Assembly: GCF_001512305.1 (NCBI RefSeq)
Contig: NZ_LNUT01000004.1
Span: forward strand, 853,757-917,756
Origin: Arthrobacter sp. EPSL27
GTDB lineage: Bacteria > Actinomycetota > Actinomycetes > Actinomycetales > Micrococcaceae
Direction: 5' to 3'
DNA length: 64,000 nucleotides
Position numbers and translations under genes: made by a program. Of the stretch, positions 36,920-46,029 are shown in pieces. The notes beneath the pieces were generated by a model. It was not told the origin of the DNA and made no database searches. It saw only the letters and a program-made list of their open reading frames with translations. Each line of letters starts with the position of its first letter. Within the stretch, counting starts at the first letter, position 1.

Positions 36920-37561
36920 GTGACTAGCGCCGAAACCAACAGCCCCGGATCCGCCTCGCAGATCTGGAACCTGCCCAACATCTTGACGATGCTGCGGATT
37001 GTGATGGTGCCGTTTTTCGTCTGGTTCCTCCTGCTTGACGCGCCCGGCCTCGAGCCCCAGTACGGCGTCTGGCGCTGGGTCGCCGCCGCCACGTTCGCCG
37101 TCGCCATCTACACCGACAAGCTCGACGGCGACATCGCCCGCAGCCGCGGCCTGGTCACCGACTTCGGCAAGATCGCCGACCCGATCGCCGACAAGCTGCT
37201 CACCGGCTCGGCACTCGTGATGCTTTCCCTGCTGCAGGAACTGCCGTGGTGGGTCACCATCCTGATCCTGGTCCGCGAATGGGGCGTCACCGCACTGCGG
37301 TTCTTCGTCATCAAGTACGGCGTGATCCCGGCCTCGCGCGGCGGAAAGCTCAAGACCGTCATCCAGACGGTGGCGATCTTCCTGTACATCCTGCCGCTCG
37401 CCTCGATCGCGCCGTGGCTCGGCGTCGTGGCGTTCGTGGTGATGATGGCGGCCCTCGCCATCACCGTCTGGACCGGCGGCGAATACGTCATCGAGGCCCT
37501 CAAGCTGCGCGCCAGCGGCATCCGGGCCCGGCAGCAGCAGAGCCAGGAGGGCAAGCCATGA
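36920..37561 (+). CDS. pgsA: CDP-diacylglycerol-glycerol-3-phosphate 3-phosphatidyltransferase
   Basis: A 213-residue membrane enzyme that makes phosphatidylglycerol phosphate. The CDP-alcohol phosphotransferase motif is DGDIARSRG...DFGKIADPIADK (~residues 71-94). About four to five hydrophobic helices surround it. It starts with a leaderless-type GTG and overlaps the CinA gene by ATGA. Confidence 0.93.
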   Translation: MTSAETNSPGSASQIWNLPNILTMLRIVMVPFFVWFLLLDAPGLEPQYGVWRWVAAATFAVAIYTDKLDGDIARSRGLVTDFGKIADPIADKLLTGSALVMLSLLQELPWWVTILILVREWGVTALRFFVIKYGVIPASRGGKLKTVIQTVAIFLYILPLASIAPWLGVVAFVVMMAALAITVWTGGEYVIEALKLRASGIRARQQQSQEGKP

Positions 37562-38070
37562 CCGGACCCCACCGCCCCGTGAACCTGCACCACCTCGCCG
37601 AGGACGCCGTCACCACGGCGATCGCCCGCGGCCAGACCGTCGCCACGGCCGAATCCCTCACCGCGGGCATGGTGGCCGCCGTCCTGGCCGACACGCCCGG
37701 CGCCTCCGGCATGCTGCAGGGCGGCGTGGTGTCCTACCAGAACTCCGTCAAGGCCGAGGTGCTGGGAGTGCCGCGGGACCTGCTGGACAGTGTCGGGGCG
37801 GTGGACGGCCGGGTCGCCGAGGCCATGGCCGAAGGGGCACGCCGGACCTGCGGCGCCGACATCGGCGTCTCCACCACCGGCGTCGCCGGTCCCGAGCCGC
37901 ACGGCGGCAAGGACGTGGGGTCCGTGTTCATCGGCGTCGCGACGGCGGCGGGCTCGGCGTCGTACGGCTACAGCTTCGAGGGCAGCCGGCCGGAAATCCG
38001 CGGGCAGGCCTGCGCCGCGGCGCTGGAGCGGCTGCTGGAAGCCCTGAAGGACGAAGGCTACCGGGCGTAA
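37558..38070 (+). CDS. CinA-family nicotinamide-nucleotide amidohydrolase
   Basis: 170 residues, corresponding to the stand-alone C-terminal CinA domain (PncC type), which deamidates nicotinamide mononucleotide. Seen: TVATAESLTAGMVAAVLADTPGAS, GGVVSYQNSVKAEVLGV, ARRTCGADIGVSTTGVAGP. ATG 37558 overlaps the pgsA stop. The N-terminal MPT-binding domain of full CinA is absent, as is usual for this form. Confidence 0.9.
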   Translation: MTGPHRPVNLHHLAEDAVTTAIARGQTVATAESLTAGMVAAVLADTPGASGMLQGGVVSYQNSVKAEVLGVPRDLLDSVGAVDGRVAEAMAEGARRTCGADIGVSTTGVAGPEPHGGKDVGSVFIGVATAAGSASYGYSFEGSRPEIRGQACAAALERLLEALKDEGYRA

Positions 38071-38077
38071 AGTTGCC

Positions 38078-38104
38078 GGGAACAAAACTTGATTCCTAAT
38101 AGTT
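38078..38104 (+). promoter_or_regulatory. Possible ECF-sigma-type promoter of clgR
   Basis: GGGAAC (38078-38083), 18 nt, GTT (38102-38104) resembles the GGAAC / GTT pattern of SigE/SigH-group promoters. clgR of M. tuberculosis is known to depend on SigE. A housekeeping -10 (TACATT, 38107-38112) is also possible. Confidence 0.35.
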
Positions 38105-38143
38105 GTTACATTGTGTCGCTTCCGAACAACGGAGGCGCCTAGG

Positions 38144-38662
38144 ATGAAAGCATCATCAGTGTCCGCTTTGACCAGCGGGCCCGACCTAAGAGGGAGCAAG
38201 GCGATACAGATGGTAAAGCAGCCCGTATCCGTAAACGGCGTTGTCCGCTGGAAGGATGTGGGCCTCGCCGATCAGGCTAAGAGCGAACAGAAGGAGCGCA
38301 AGATGGTTGTACTTCGTCACGAAATCGGTGATGTACTGCGCGATGTCCGCCAACGCCAAGGCCGTACCCTCCGCGAAGTCTCGCACAGTGCCCGCGTTTC
38401 CCTGGGCTACCTGAGTGAAGTGGAACGCGGCCAGAAGGAAGCCTCCTCGGAGCTGCTCTCCTCGATCTGCTCGGCCCTCGATGTTCCGCTGTCCAGCATG
38501 CTCCGGGAAGTCAGCGACCGGGTCGCCGTCGCCGAGGGTGTCGCCGTTCCGGACACCGTTCCCCAGGAGTTCGCACAGCGCTACGGCCGTGACCTGGACC
38601 GTGAACTCAACTCCGACCTTAATGACGAGCTGGCCAAGGGCCTGCTCTCCGGGGCGCGCTAG
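38144..38662 (+). CDS. clgR: ClgR-family transcriptional regulator
   Basis: 172 residues. The XRE-type helix-turn-helix core ([43 protein letters not shown]) matches ClgR, the actinobacterial activator of clp protease genes, whose regulon in C. glutamicum also includes hflX. Three starts are possible: ATG 38144 (GGAGG 8 nt upstream, chosen), ATG 38210 and ATG 38303; the conserved core begins only after the last. Its acidic C-terminus may govern proteolysis. Confidence 0.88.
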   Translation: MKASSVSALTSGPDLRGSKAIQMVKQPVSVNGVVRWKDVGLADQAKSEQKERKMVVLRHEIGDVLRDVRQRQGRTLREVSHSARVSLGYLSEVERGQKEASSELLSSICSALDVPLSSMLREVSDRVAVAEGVAVPDTVPQEFAQRYGRDLDRELNSDLNDELAKGLLSGAR

Positions 38663-38683
38663 CCCCGGCACCCCTATTCGACA

Positions 38684-38714
38684 AAAAGACCCCGGCGGTG
38701 TGCCGGGGTCTTTT
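38684..38714 (+). terminator. Intrinsic terminator after clgR
   Basis: AAAAGACCCCGGC (38684-38696) pairs with GCCGGGGTCTTTT (38702-38714), ending in a T-run. The flanking A and T runs may let it work in both directions. Confidence 0.95.
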
Positions 38715-38780
38715 GCGTGCCCTCCTCAGGCCGGGGCCGGAGACGTGCCGGCGGGACAGCCCTGCTCCATAAGGGTGCAA

Positions 38781-39299
38781 CTAGTGGGGGTCGACCCGGG
38801 GGAATCCGTCCCGCTCGTAGGTGGCATTGAGTTTCCCGATGTAGCCGGCCAGGCTCTGCAGCTCCTCCAGCGGCCATTCACCGAGGCGTTCCCGGAACAC
38901 TTCGCGCCGCGCGTCCTGCACCTCGTGCATCTTCTCCTCGCCCGCGGGCGTCAGCCGGATCATCTGCGCGCGGCCGTCGAGCGGGTCCGGTTCCTTGGCC
39001 ACCAGACCCAGGCGCTCCAGGAACGCGATCTGCCGGCTCACCGAGGGCTTCCCGACGCCGATGCTGGACGCCAGCTCGGTCAGCCGGATCGCGCCCTCGC
39101 GGCGGATCACCGAGAGCAGGCCATAGGCTGCCGGTTCCATGTCGGGGTGCACCTGGCGGGAGAGCTGGTGGGAGACGGAACGGGCGCGGCGCCACAGCAT
39201 GCTCAGCTGGTGCTCGACGGCGGTCAGTGCGGCTTCGGTGGAGTCATCGGCCGGGCCGGGGATCCGGGGGCCTTCGGCCGGGGTGATCATGGCAACCAT
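38781..39299 (-). CDS. MarR family transcriptional regulator
   Basis: 172 residues. Winged helix-turn-helix: AYGLLSVIRREGAIRLTELASSIGVGKPSVSRQIAFLERLGLV, with the wing DPLDGRAQMIRLTPAGEEKM. Two starts compete: ATG 39299 with GGGAG 8 nt upstream, or ATG 39290 with TAGAAT 7 nt upstream (leaderless). It is divergent from the DUF3046 gene by 34 bp; its targets are unknown. Confidence 0.88.
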   Translation of the reverse strand: MVAMITPAEGPRIPGPADDSTEAALTAVEHQLSMLWRRARSVSHQLSRQVHPDMEPAAYGLLSVIRREGAIRLTELASSIGVGKPSVSRQIAFLERLGLVAKEPDPLDGRAQMIRLTPAGEEKMHEVQDARREVFRERLGEWPLEELQSLAGYIGKLNATYERDGFPRVDPH

Positions 39300-39333
39300 T
39301 CTAGAGTCTCCCGGGGCGTGAGAGACTCGAAGG

Positions 39334-39552
39334 GTGCGAATCAGTGATTTTTGGCGCCTCATGGACGACGAATTCGGGGCCGGGTACTCCCGTGTCCTCA
39401 GCAGTTCCCTGGTCCTGGCCGGAGCCGGCGGGCGGACGGCGGACCAGGCCCTGGCCGCCGGCATGCCGCCCAAGCAGGTCTGGCTCGCCCTGTGTGACGT
39501 GCAGGATGTTCCGCCGGAACGGCGGCTGGGCCGCGACGTCAAACCGCGCTGA
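39334..39552 (+). CDS. DUF3046 family protein
   Basis: 72 residues (MRISDFWRLMDDEFG, then GGRTADQALAAGMPPKQVWLALC). This short family commonly lies just upstream of recA in actinobacteria (Rv2738c in M. tuberculosis). GTG 39334 follows GAAGG closely. No function is known. Confidence 0.88.
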   Translation: MRISDFWRLMDDEFGAGYSRVLSSSLVLAGAGGRTADQALAAGMPPKQVWLALCDVQDVPPERRLGRDVKPR

Positions 39553-39645
39553 GCCCCGCTGCCGGCTTGCCGGTTGATGTGCCGGTTGATGTGCCGATTG
39601 ATGCGCCGTTCCGGCGTTGCGCCGCTGACACGCCGGACTGATTGT

Positions 39646-39674
39646 TCGAATATCTGTTCGGGTGGGACTATGCT
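39646..39674 (+). promoter_or_regulatory. recA promoter region with LexA box
   Basis: TCGAATATCTGTTCGG (39646-39661) is two bases off the LexA consensus and lies just upstream of a TATGCT -10 (39669-39674), covering the -35 position. About 145 nt of leader follow before recA. Confidence 0.85.
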
Positions 39675-39825
39675 TTTTGCAGAGTGTTTTTCCACATACG
39701 CGGGGCGAGCAGGAAGCTCTGTCGGTGGATGCCAGTAGCTTCAGTAATGACAGAAAACTGATCACGAACACTACCCGGGGCCCCGCAGGCCCCTCCACAG
39801 CGAGAAAGTATTAGAGGTGTGAACC

Positions 39826-40878
39826 ATGGCCGCAGCCCCGGATCGCCAGAAGGCGCTCGACGCAGCACTTGCCCAGATTGACAAGCAGTTCGGCAAAGGC
39901 TCGGTCATGCGCCTTGGCGACGAAGTCCGTGCGCCCATCGAGGTCATCCCGACCGGATCCATCGCACTGGACGTCGCCCTTGGCATTGGCGGCCTGCCCC
40001 GCGGCCGCGTGGTGGAAATCTACGGTCCGGAATCCTCCGGTAAGACCACCGTCGCGCTGCACGCGGTGGCCAACGCCCAGCGACTGGGCGGCATCGCCGC
40101 GTTCATCGACGCCGAGCACGCCCTCGATCCGGAGTACGCCGCCAAGCTGGGCGTCGACACCGACGCCCTCCTCGTCTCCCAGCCGGACACCGGCGAGCAG
40201 GCCCTGGAAATCATGGACATGCTGGTGGGGTCCGGCTCGCTGGACATCGTGGTCATCGACTCCGTGGCGGCACTGGTTCCGCGCGCGGAAATCGAGGGCG
40301 ATATGGGCGACAGCCACGTCGGCCTGCAGGCCCGCCTCATGAGCCAGGCCCTCCGTAAGATCACCGGCCGCCTGAGCCAGACCAAGACCACGGCCATCTT
40401 CATCAACCAGCTGCGTGAAAAGATCGGCGTCTTCTTCGGCTCGCCGGAAACCACCACCGGCGGCAAGGCCCTGAAGTTCTACGCCTCCATCCGTATCGAC
40501 GTCCGCCGCATCCAGACCCTCAAGGAGGGCGCGGATTCCGTCGGTAACCGCACCAAGGCCAAGATCGTCAAGAACAAGATGGCCCCGCCCTTCAAGATCG
40601 CCGAGTTCGACATCATTTACGGCCAGGGTATTTCGCGTGAAGGCGGCATCATTGACATGGGCGTCGAGCACGGCCTGATCAAGAAGTCGGGCTCCTGGTT
40701 CACCTATGACGGTGACCAGCTGGGCCAGGGCATGGAGAACTCCCGCCGCTTCCTGCGCGACAACCCCGAGCTCGCCGCCGAACTGGAGCGGCTCATCAAG
40801 GAGAAGCTCGGCGTTGGCGTGAAGCCTGCCGAGGAGGGCGAAGACTCCCCGAAGCTGAAGGCCGTTGACGGCTTCTAA
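39826..40878 (+). CDS. recA: Recombinase RecA
   Basis: 350 residues. DNA-strand exchange protein and co-protease for LexA. Walker A is GPESSGKTT (~residue 66); also [39 protein letters not shown], and [25 protein letters not shown] 39826 has only a weak AGAGG upstream. The LexA box makes it SOS-inducible. recX begins inside its last codons. Confidence 0.98.
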   Translation: MAAAPDRQKALDAALAQIDKQFGKGSVMRLGDEVRAPIEVIPTGSIALDVALGIGGLPRGRVVEIYGPESSGKTTVALHAVANAQRLGGIAAFIDAEHALDPEYAAKLGVDTDALLVSQPDTGEQALEIMDMLVGSGSLDIVVIDSVAALVPRAEIEGDMGDSHVGLQARLMSQALRKITGRLSQTKTTAIFINQLREKIGVFFGSPETTTGGKALKFYASIRIDVRRIQTLKEGADSVGNRTKAKIVKNKMAPPFKIAEFDIIYGQGISREGGIIDMGVEHGLIKKSGSWFTYDGDQLGQGMENSRRFLRDNPELAAELERLIKEKLGVGVKPAEEGEDSPKLKAVDGF

Positions 40879-41623
40879 TACCGGCGCCGGCACCGGGCCG
40901 GGGTTCCTTCCCTGGAGCCTCGACCCGGACGGCGATGCCGGCCCGGGTGCCGAGTCCCGCAGTTCCCGCGAGTCCCGAAGTTCCCGCGAGTCCCACAGTG
41001 CACGCGGCTCCCGCAGTTCACGCAAGTCCGGCAGGTCCTCCGGGGCCGGGGGAACGCGCAGCGCAGGTTCCCGGCCCGCCGGGGCGCCGTCCCCGGAACT
41101 GGATCCGGACGCGGACCCGGCGGCTGTCGCACGTGCCATCGTCCTGCGGCAGCTGACCAACTCGCCCAAAAGCCGGCTGCAGCTCGCCCGCAAACTGGCC
41201 GAACGCCACGTTCCGGACGACGTCGCCGAGGCCGTCCTGGACCGCTTCGAAGAAGTGAAACTGGTCGACGACGCGGACTTCGCCGACATGTGGGTCCGGT
41301 CCAGGTCCCAGAACCGCAAGCTCGCCAAGGGCGCCCTCCGCCGGGAACTCGCGGACAAGGGCATCGACGACGCCACTGCGGCCGGTGCCCTGGCGCAGCT
41401 CAGCGACGCGGACGAGGAATCCGCGGCCCGCGACCTGGTCCAGCGCAAACTCCGCGGCACCACCGGGTTCGCGGACCGTGCCGAGCGGGACAAGACCACC
41501 CGCCGGCTGGCGTCCATGCTGGCCCGCAAGGGATACCAGCCGTCCCTGGCGTTCCGGATCGTGGGCGAAGTGCTCGATGAGGCTGTGGCAGCTACCGGTG
41601 CGGAGCCGGAACCGGATTTCTGA
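40865..41623 (+). CDS. recX: RecX regulatory protein
   Basis: 252 residues. Modulator of RecA filaments. The C-terminal ~165 residues have the three-helix repeats of RecX ([74 protein letters not shown]). The first ~85 residues are an unusual Ser/Arg-rich tract with repeated SRxS units. The start is TTG 40865, 14 bp inside recA; a later start within the low-complexity part cannot be excluded. Confidence 0.88.
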   Translation: MTASNTGAGTGPGFLPWSLDPDGDAGPGAESRSSRESRSSRESHSARGSRSSRKSGRSSGAGGTRSAGSRPAGAPSPELDPDADPAAVARAIVLRQLTNSPKSRLQLARKLAERHVPDDVAEAVLDRFEEVKLVDDADFADMWVRSRSQNRKLAKGALRRELADKGIDDATAAGALAQLSDADEESAARDLVQRKLRGTTGFADRAERDKTTRRLASMLARKGYQPSLAFRIVGEVLDEAVAATGAEPEPDF

Positions 41624-41649
41624 GGCGCCCCGGCACCGTACCGACCCGG

Positions 41650-41655
41650 TACCCT
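41650..41655 (+). promoter_or_regulatory. -10 element, leaderless promoter of miaB
   Basis: TACCCT ends 6 nt before GTG 41662. Confidence 0.5.
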
Positions 41656-41661
41656 TAACAG

Positions 41662-43248
41662 GTGAGTTTGACCATTCCTTCCCCAGCAGCCGGCCCCACC
41701 CCGTCCCCGGACACCGCGTCATCGGACACCGCGCCCACACCCCGCCCCGAGGCGGTGCCGGCCGCGCAGCCCCGCACGTACCAGGTGCGGACCTTCGGCT
41801 GCCAGATGAACGTGCACGACTCCGAGCGGATGTCCGGGATGCTCGAGGCCGCCGGCTACGTCCCCTCCGCCGGGGAGCTGGCCGACGTCGTGGTCTTCAA
41901 CACCTGCGCCGTGCGGGAGAACGCCGACAACAAGCTCTACGGAAACCTCGGCATCCTGGCCCCGGTCAAGGCCGCGAACCCGGGAATGCAGATCGCCGTC
42001 GGGGGATGCCTGGCGCAGAAGGACCGCGAGACCATCCTGAAGAAGGCTCCCTGGGTGGACGCCGTGTTCGGCACCCACAACGTCGGCTCCCTGCCGGCGC
42101 TCCTGGAACGGGCCCGCCACAACAACGACGCGCAGCTCGAAATCCTCGAATCCCTCGATGTCTTCCCGTCCACGCTTCCCACCAAGCGCGACTCGGTCTA
42201 CTCGGGCTGGGTGTCCATCTCCGTCGGCTGCAACAACACCTGCACCTTCTGCATCGTCCCCGCCCTGCGCGGGAAGGAAAAGGACCGCCGGCCCGGCGAC
42301 ATCCTGGCTGAGATCCAGGCCCTCGTCGACGACGGCGCCATCGAGGTCACCCTGCTGGGCCAGAACGTGAACTCCTACGGCGTGGAGTTCGGCGACCGGC
42401 AGGCGTTCTCCAAACTCCTGCGCGCGTGCGGCGAGATCCCCGGCCTGGAACGTGTCCGGTTCACCAGCCCGCACCCGGCAGCCTTCACGGACGACGTCAT
42501 CGACGCCATGGCCGAGACCCCCAATGTCATGCCGCAGCTGCACATGCCGCTGCAGTCCGGCTCGGACAAGGTCCTCAAGGACATGAAGCGTTCCTACCGG
42601 TCCACCAAGTTCCTCGGCATCCTGGACAAGGTCCGCGAGAAAATCCCGCACGCCGCCATCTCCACGGACATCATCGTCGGCTTCCCCGGCGAGACCGAAG
42701 AAGACTTCCAGGCCACGCTCGACGTCGTGGAGAAGTCCCGGTTCGCCACCGCCTTCACCTTCCAGTACTCCAAGCGGCCGGGCACACCCGCCGCTGAGCT
42801 CCCGGGCCAGCTCCCCAAAGCGGTGGTGCAGGAGCGCTTCGAACGCCTCACCGCCCTGCAGGACCGCATTGCCGCCGAAGAGAACGCCCGCCAGCTCGGC
42901 CGGCGGGTCGAGGTGATGGTCACGGCCCAGTCCGGGCGCAAGTCGGAGGAAACCCACCGCCTGTCCGGACGCGCCCAGGACCAGCGCCTGGTCCACTTCT
43001 CGGTGCCCGACGGCGCAGAGACACCGCGTCCCGGCGACCTCGTCACCGTCACCATCACGGAGGCCGCGGCGTTCCACCTCGTCGCGGACCCCGCCACAGC
43101 CGGCGACTACAGCCTCCGCCGCTCGCGCGCGGGCGACGCCTGGGACCGGTCCCAGGCGGACTCCTGCGGCGCCCCGGCGCCCGGATCGGCGTCGGGCGGG
43201 ACCGGGGTCTCCCTGGGCATGCCCACCCTGCCCGTCCGCGGCCGATAG
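41662..43248 (+). CDS. miaB: tRNA-2-methylthio-N6-dimethylallyladenosine synthase
   Basis: A 528-residue radical SAM methylthiotransferase acting on i6A37 of tRNA. N-terminal cluster cysteines are in [17 protein letters not shown] and VGGCLAQKD; the radical SAM motif is [11 protein letters not shown]; a TRAM domain follows (~445-510). There is a ~35-residue Ser/Pro-rich N-terminal extension and a ~50-residue C-terminal tail. It acts on the product of MiaA, encoded 3 bp downstream. Confidence 0.95.
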   Translation: MSLTIPSPAAGPTPSPDTASSDTAPTPRPEAVPAAQPRTYQVRTFGCQMNVHDSERMSGMLEAAGYVPSAGELADVVVFNTCAVRENADNKLYGNLGILAPVKAANPGMQIAVGGCLAQKDRETILKKAPWVDAVFGTHNVGSLPALLERARHNNDAQLEILESLDVFPSTLPTKRDSVYSGWVSISVGCNNTCTFCIVPALRGKEKDRRPGDILAEIQALVDDGAIEVTLLGQNVNSYGVEFGDRQAFSKLLRACGEIPGLERVRFTSPHPAAFTDDVIDAMAETPNVMPQLHMPLQSGSDKVLKDMKRSYRSTKFLGILDKVREKIPHAAISTDIIVGFPGETEEDFQATLDVVEKSRFATAFTFQYSKRPGTPAAELPGQLPKAVVQERFERLTALQDRIAAEENARQLGRRVEVMVTAQSGRKSEETHRLSGRAQDQRLVHFSVPDGAETPRPGDLVTVTITEAAAFHLVADPATAGDYSLRRSRAGDAWDRSQADSCGAPAPGSASGGTGVSLGMPTLPVRGR

Positions 43249-43251
43249 GCC

Positions 43252-44226
43252 GTGGCTGCTTCCGCGACAGCCCAGCAGGGCGCCCCGGCAGACGTTCCGG
43301 CCGGACCGGGGGCAGCAGCCGCCCCTGCGGCGCCGCCGGTGATCGCCGTCGTCGGACCCACCGGCTCCGGCAAATCCGACCTGGCGGTCTCCCTGGCCCT
43401 GGAACTCGACGGCGAGGTCATCAACGCCGACTCCATGCAGTTCTACCGCGGCATGGACATCGGCACCGCCAAAATCACCATGGCCGAACGCAGGGGAGTG
43501 CCGCACCACCTCCTGGACATCCTGGACGTGACGGAGGAAGCCAGCGTCTCGGACTTCCAGCAGCAGGCCCGTGACCTGGTCGCGGACATCCACGCCCGCG
43601 GCAAGCGTGCCATCCTGGCAGGCGGCTCCGGGCTCTACGTCCGTGCCGCGCTGGACGTGCTGGAATTCCCGGGCACCGACCCTGCCATCCGGCGCCGGCT
43701 CGAGGCGGAGCTGGAAACCTCCGGAGCCGCGCCGCTCCGGGCGCGGCTGCAGGAGGTGGACCCGGTGTCCGCCGGCCGGCTCGGAGACGCCCGCCGGATC
43801 ATCCGCGCGCTGGAGGTCTTCGAACTCACCGGGCGGCCCTTCAGTTCCTTTATGCCCACACGCGAGTACTTCCAGCCCGCCGTGCAGATCGGGCTGGAGG
43901 TGGACCGGGAACAGCTCCGGGAACGGCTGGCCCGCCGCGTCCACACCATGGTGGACCGCGGGCTGCTGGACGAGGTCCGGGCGCTCGACGCCGCCGGTCT
44001 CCGGCTCGGCCGGACCGCCCCGCGGGCCCTTGGCTACGCCCAGTTCCTCAAGGTCCTCGACGGCGGCTCCGACGCCGCCCAGGCAGCCGAGGAAACCATC
44101 ATCGCCACCCGGCAGTTCGCCCGCCGCCAGCTCACCTGGTTCCGCGCCGACCCCCGGATCCACTGGCTCGACTGGCAGGACCCTGACCTTGTGGCCAAAG
44201 CGGCCGCCCTCTGCATCCCCGGCTGA
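43252..44226 (+). CDS. miaA: tRNA dimethylallyltransferase
   Basis: 324 residues. It adds a dimethylallyl group to A37 of tRNA, giving the substrate for MiaB. The P-loop is [12 protein letters not shown], followed by [33 protein letters not shown], and the tRNA-binding region [19 protein letters not shown] 43252 lies 3 nt after the miaB stop, with an Ala/Pro-rich N-terminal stretch of ~25 residues. Confidence 0.95.
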   Translation: MAASATAQQGAPADVPAGPGAAAAPAAPPVIAVVGPTGSGKSDLAVSLALELDGEVINADSMQFYRGMDIGTAKITMAERRGVPHHLLDILDVTEEASVSDFQQQARDLVADIHARGKRAILAGGSGLYVRAALDVLEFPGTDPAIRRRLEAELETSGAAPLRARLQEVDPVSAGRLGDARRIIRALEVFELTGRPFSSFMPTREYFQPAVQIGLEVDREQLRERLARRVHTMVDRGLLDEVRALDAAGLRLGRTAPRALGYAQFLKVLDGGSDAAQAAEETIIATRQFARRQLTWFRADPRIHWLDWQDPDLVAKAAALCIPG

Positions 44227-44284
44227 CAGGCCGCCCCGCGGGACCGGCAGCCGGTCCGGTTTTCCGGCGGCCCGAACTGCACCG

Positions 44285-44290
44285 TAACCT
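44285..44290 (+). promoter_or_regulatory. -10 element, leaderless promoter of dapF
   Basis: TAACCT ends 6 nt before ATG 44297. Confidence 0.5.
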
Positions 44291-44296
44291 TGGACC

Positions 44297-45253
44297 ATGG
44301 ACGAATCCCTGGCCGTGGCCGCTGACCGCAACCCCTCCGCTGACACTGCAGCCCTGAGCGGACTCAAGTTTTCCAAAGGCCACGGCACGGGCAACGACTT
44401 TGTCCTCGTGGCGGACCCCAACGGCGCCCTGGCACTGGCCCCCGAACAGGTCGCGGCCCTCTGCGACCGGCACCGCGGCATCGGCGGCGACGGGCTGATC
44501 CGCGCCGTCCCGTCCCGGCTGCTGGCCGAGGGCCAGGAGCTGCTGGCCCGGCACCCCGATGCGGAATGGTTCATGGACTACCGCAACGGCGACGGCTCAC
44601 TCTCCGAAATGTGCGGCAACGGCGTCCGGGTCTTTGTGCACTTCCTCATCGCCGAAGGGCTCGTGGACCTGCCGGCCGGCGAATCGCTGACCATCGGCAC
44701 GCGCGGCGGGGCGAAAACCATCGTCCGCACCGCCTCGGGCTACGCCGTCGACATGGGCCCCTGGGAGTTCATCTTCCCGGGCGAGGCCACCGCGCGGGCC
44801 ATGGATTCACTGGTCAGCGCCACCGGCCTGGAAGTTGCCCGGCCTGCCCTGTCCGTCAGCATGGGCAACCCGCACACCGTCGTGGCGCTGGCCGAACTGG
44901 CCGAACTGGAGGCCACCCAGCTGTTCACCGCACCGCACGTTGACCCCACCCCTCCGCAGGGAACCAACGTCGAGTTTGTGGTGCCGTCCGAACCGCTGGT
45001 CCACGACGGCGTCGGGACCGTCACCATGCGCGTCCACGAGCGCGGGGTGGGGGAGACCCAGTCCTGCGGCACCGGCGCCTGCGCCGCGGCGGTCGCCATC
45101 CGCCACTGGGCCGGCCAGGGCGCTCCCGACGTGTGGAACGTCCACGTCCCCGGCGGCGTGGTGGGTGTGAAGTTCTTCCTCGGCACCGAGGGCCACGAGC
45201 ATGTGGAACTCAGCGGACCCGCGGTGATCGTCGCTACTGGGACGCTTTCCTGA
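44297..45253 (+). CDS. dapF: Diaminopimelate epimerase
   Basis: 318 residues. It converts LL- to meso-diaminopimelate for lysine and the cell wall. The two catalytic cysteines are in SLSEMCGNGVRVF and GVGETQSCGTGACA; GHGTGNDFVL opens the fold. Its last 20 bp overlap the 3' end of the convergent methyltransferase gene. It completes a set with dapA and dapB in this window. Confidence 0.95.
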   Translation: MDESLAVAADRNPSADTAALSGLKFSKGHGTGNDFVLVADPNGALALAPEQVAALCDRHRGIGGDGLIRAVPSRLLAEGQELLARHPDAEWFMDYRNGDGSLSEMCGNGVRVFVHFLIAEGLVDLPAGESLTIGTRGGAKTIVRTASGYAVDMGPWEFIFPGEATARAMDSLVSATGLEVARPALSVSMGNPHTVVALAELAELEATQLFTAPHVDPTPPQGTNVEFVVPSEPLVHDGVGTVTMRVHERGVGETQSCGTGACAAAVAIRHWAGQGAPDVWNVHVPGGVVGVKFFLGTEGHEHVELSGPAVIVATGTLS

Positions 45254-45848
45254 CCCGGAGGATCCGGAACGACTTCGAGGTGCTCTCACGGGTCACCGTG
45301 AAGCTGCTGTCCAGCTCCGCCGCGAGCCAGCGCTGCAGCGAATCCGAACCCAGGTTCTTCTGCACCACCAGCCAGGCGGAGCCGCCCGGCGCCAGCCGCG
45401 GCAGCCACAGCAGCAGCAGCGCATGGAGTTCGTCCTTGCCGATCCGGATGGGCGGGTTGGACCAGATGGTGTCGAACTGCAGCCCGGGGTCCACGGCGTC
45501 GGGCGTGCTGGCCGTGACGTTGCCCAGGCCCAGCAAGGCCGCGTTTTCGTTGGTCAGCGCCACGCAGCGCTCGTTGACGTCCACGGCGTAGACCTGCGAG
45601 TGCGGTGCGCGCAGCGCCATGGTCAGCGCAATGGGACCCCAGCCGCAGCCGATGTCCAGCAGCGTGCCCTGCGGCGCCGGGGCAGGAGCCTCCGCCAGCA
45701 GCACAGCGGTGCCCTTGTCGATGCCGTCCGGGCTGAAGATGCCGGAGGACGTCAGCACCTGCCGGGTCTGCCCGGCAAGCTCCACGGTCAGTGGCTTGCG
45801 GGTGAACGGCCCGGCGGGCTGGGCGCTGAAATAGTGTGCAGACTCCAT
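45234..45848 (-). CDS. Class I SAM-dependent methyltransferase (RsmC/RlmG-like)
   Basis: 204 residues. SAM-binding motif LLDIGCGWGPIAL and the catalytic NPP motif in FDTIWSNPPIRIG, the arrangement of N2-guanine rRNA methyltransferases of the RsmC/RlmG group. The target base is not known. ATG 45848 is chosen because the upstream frame is only repeats; TAATCT lies 8 nt before it. Confidence 0.85.
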   Translation of the reverse strand: MESAHYFSAQPAGPFTRKPLTVELAGQTRQVLTSSGIFSPDGIDKGTAVLLAEAPAPAPQGTLLDIGCGWGPIALTMALRAPHSQVYAVDVNERCVALTNENAALLGLGNVTASTPDAVDPGLQFDTIWSNPPIRIGKDELHALLLLWLPRLAPGGSAWLVVQKNLGSDSLQRWLAAELDSSFTVTRESTSKSFRILRVRKASQ

Positions 45849-45879
45849 AACTGGCCAGATTAGTTCGCCGCGCCCCCGG

Positions 45880-45966
45880 GTGGGAAACCGGGCGTGGGAA
45901 ACGGGGCGTGGGAAACCGGGCGTGGGCAACCCCAGCATGGGAGACCCCAGCATGGGAAACCCCGGC
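45880..45966. repeat. Tandem array of six 14-15 bp units
   Basis: Three 14-bp units of the type GTGGGAAACCGGGC (45880-45921) are followed by three 15-bp units of the type ATGGGAAACCCCGGC (45922-45966). No unique spacers, so not a CRISPR array. Confidence 0.85.
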
Positions 45967-46008
45967 GTGCGGCCGGGAGCGGCCACCCGGTCTGCTAGGC
46001 TTAAAGAC

Positions 46009-46029
46009 ATGTTCCTGAACTTCAAGTAG
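46009..46029 (+). CDS. Putative leaderless leader peptide MFLNFK
   Basis: ATG-TTC-CTG-AAC-TTC-AAG-TAG, six codons. It is preceded by TAGGCT (45996-46001) with a 7-nt gap, the same leaderless arrangement used by many genes here. It lies upstream of hflX, whose product rescues antibiotic-stalled ribosomes, so a sensing uORF is plausible. Translation is inferred only. Confidence 0.35.
   Translation: MFLNFK

Noticed and set aside
41719..44574. 951-codon antisense frame opposite miaB and miaA
   Set aside because: Shadow of two well-recognised genes; composition is typical of reversed high-GC3 coding sequence.
45880..45966. Possible CRISPR array
   Set aside because: Units are contiguous with no unique spacers, and no cas genes are nearby.
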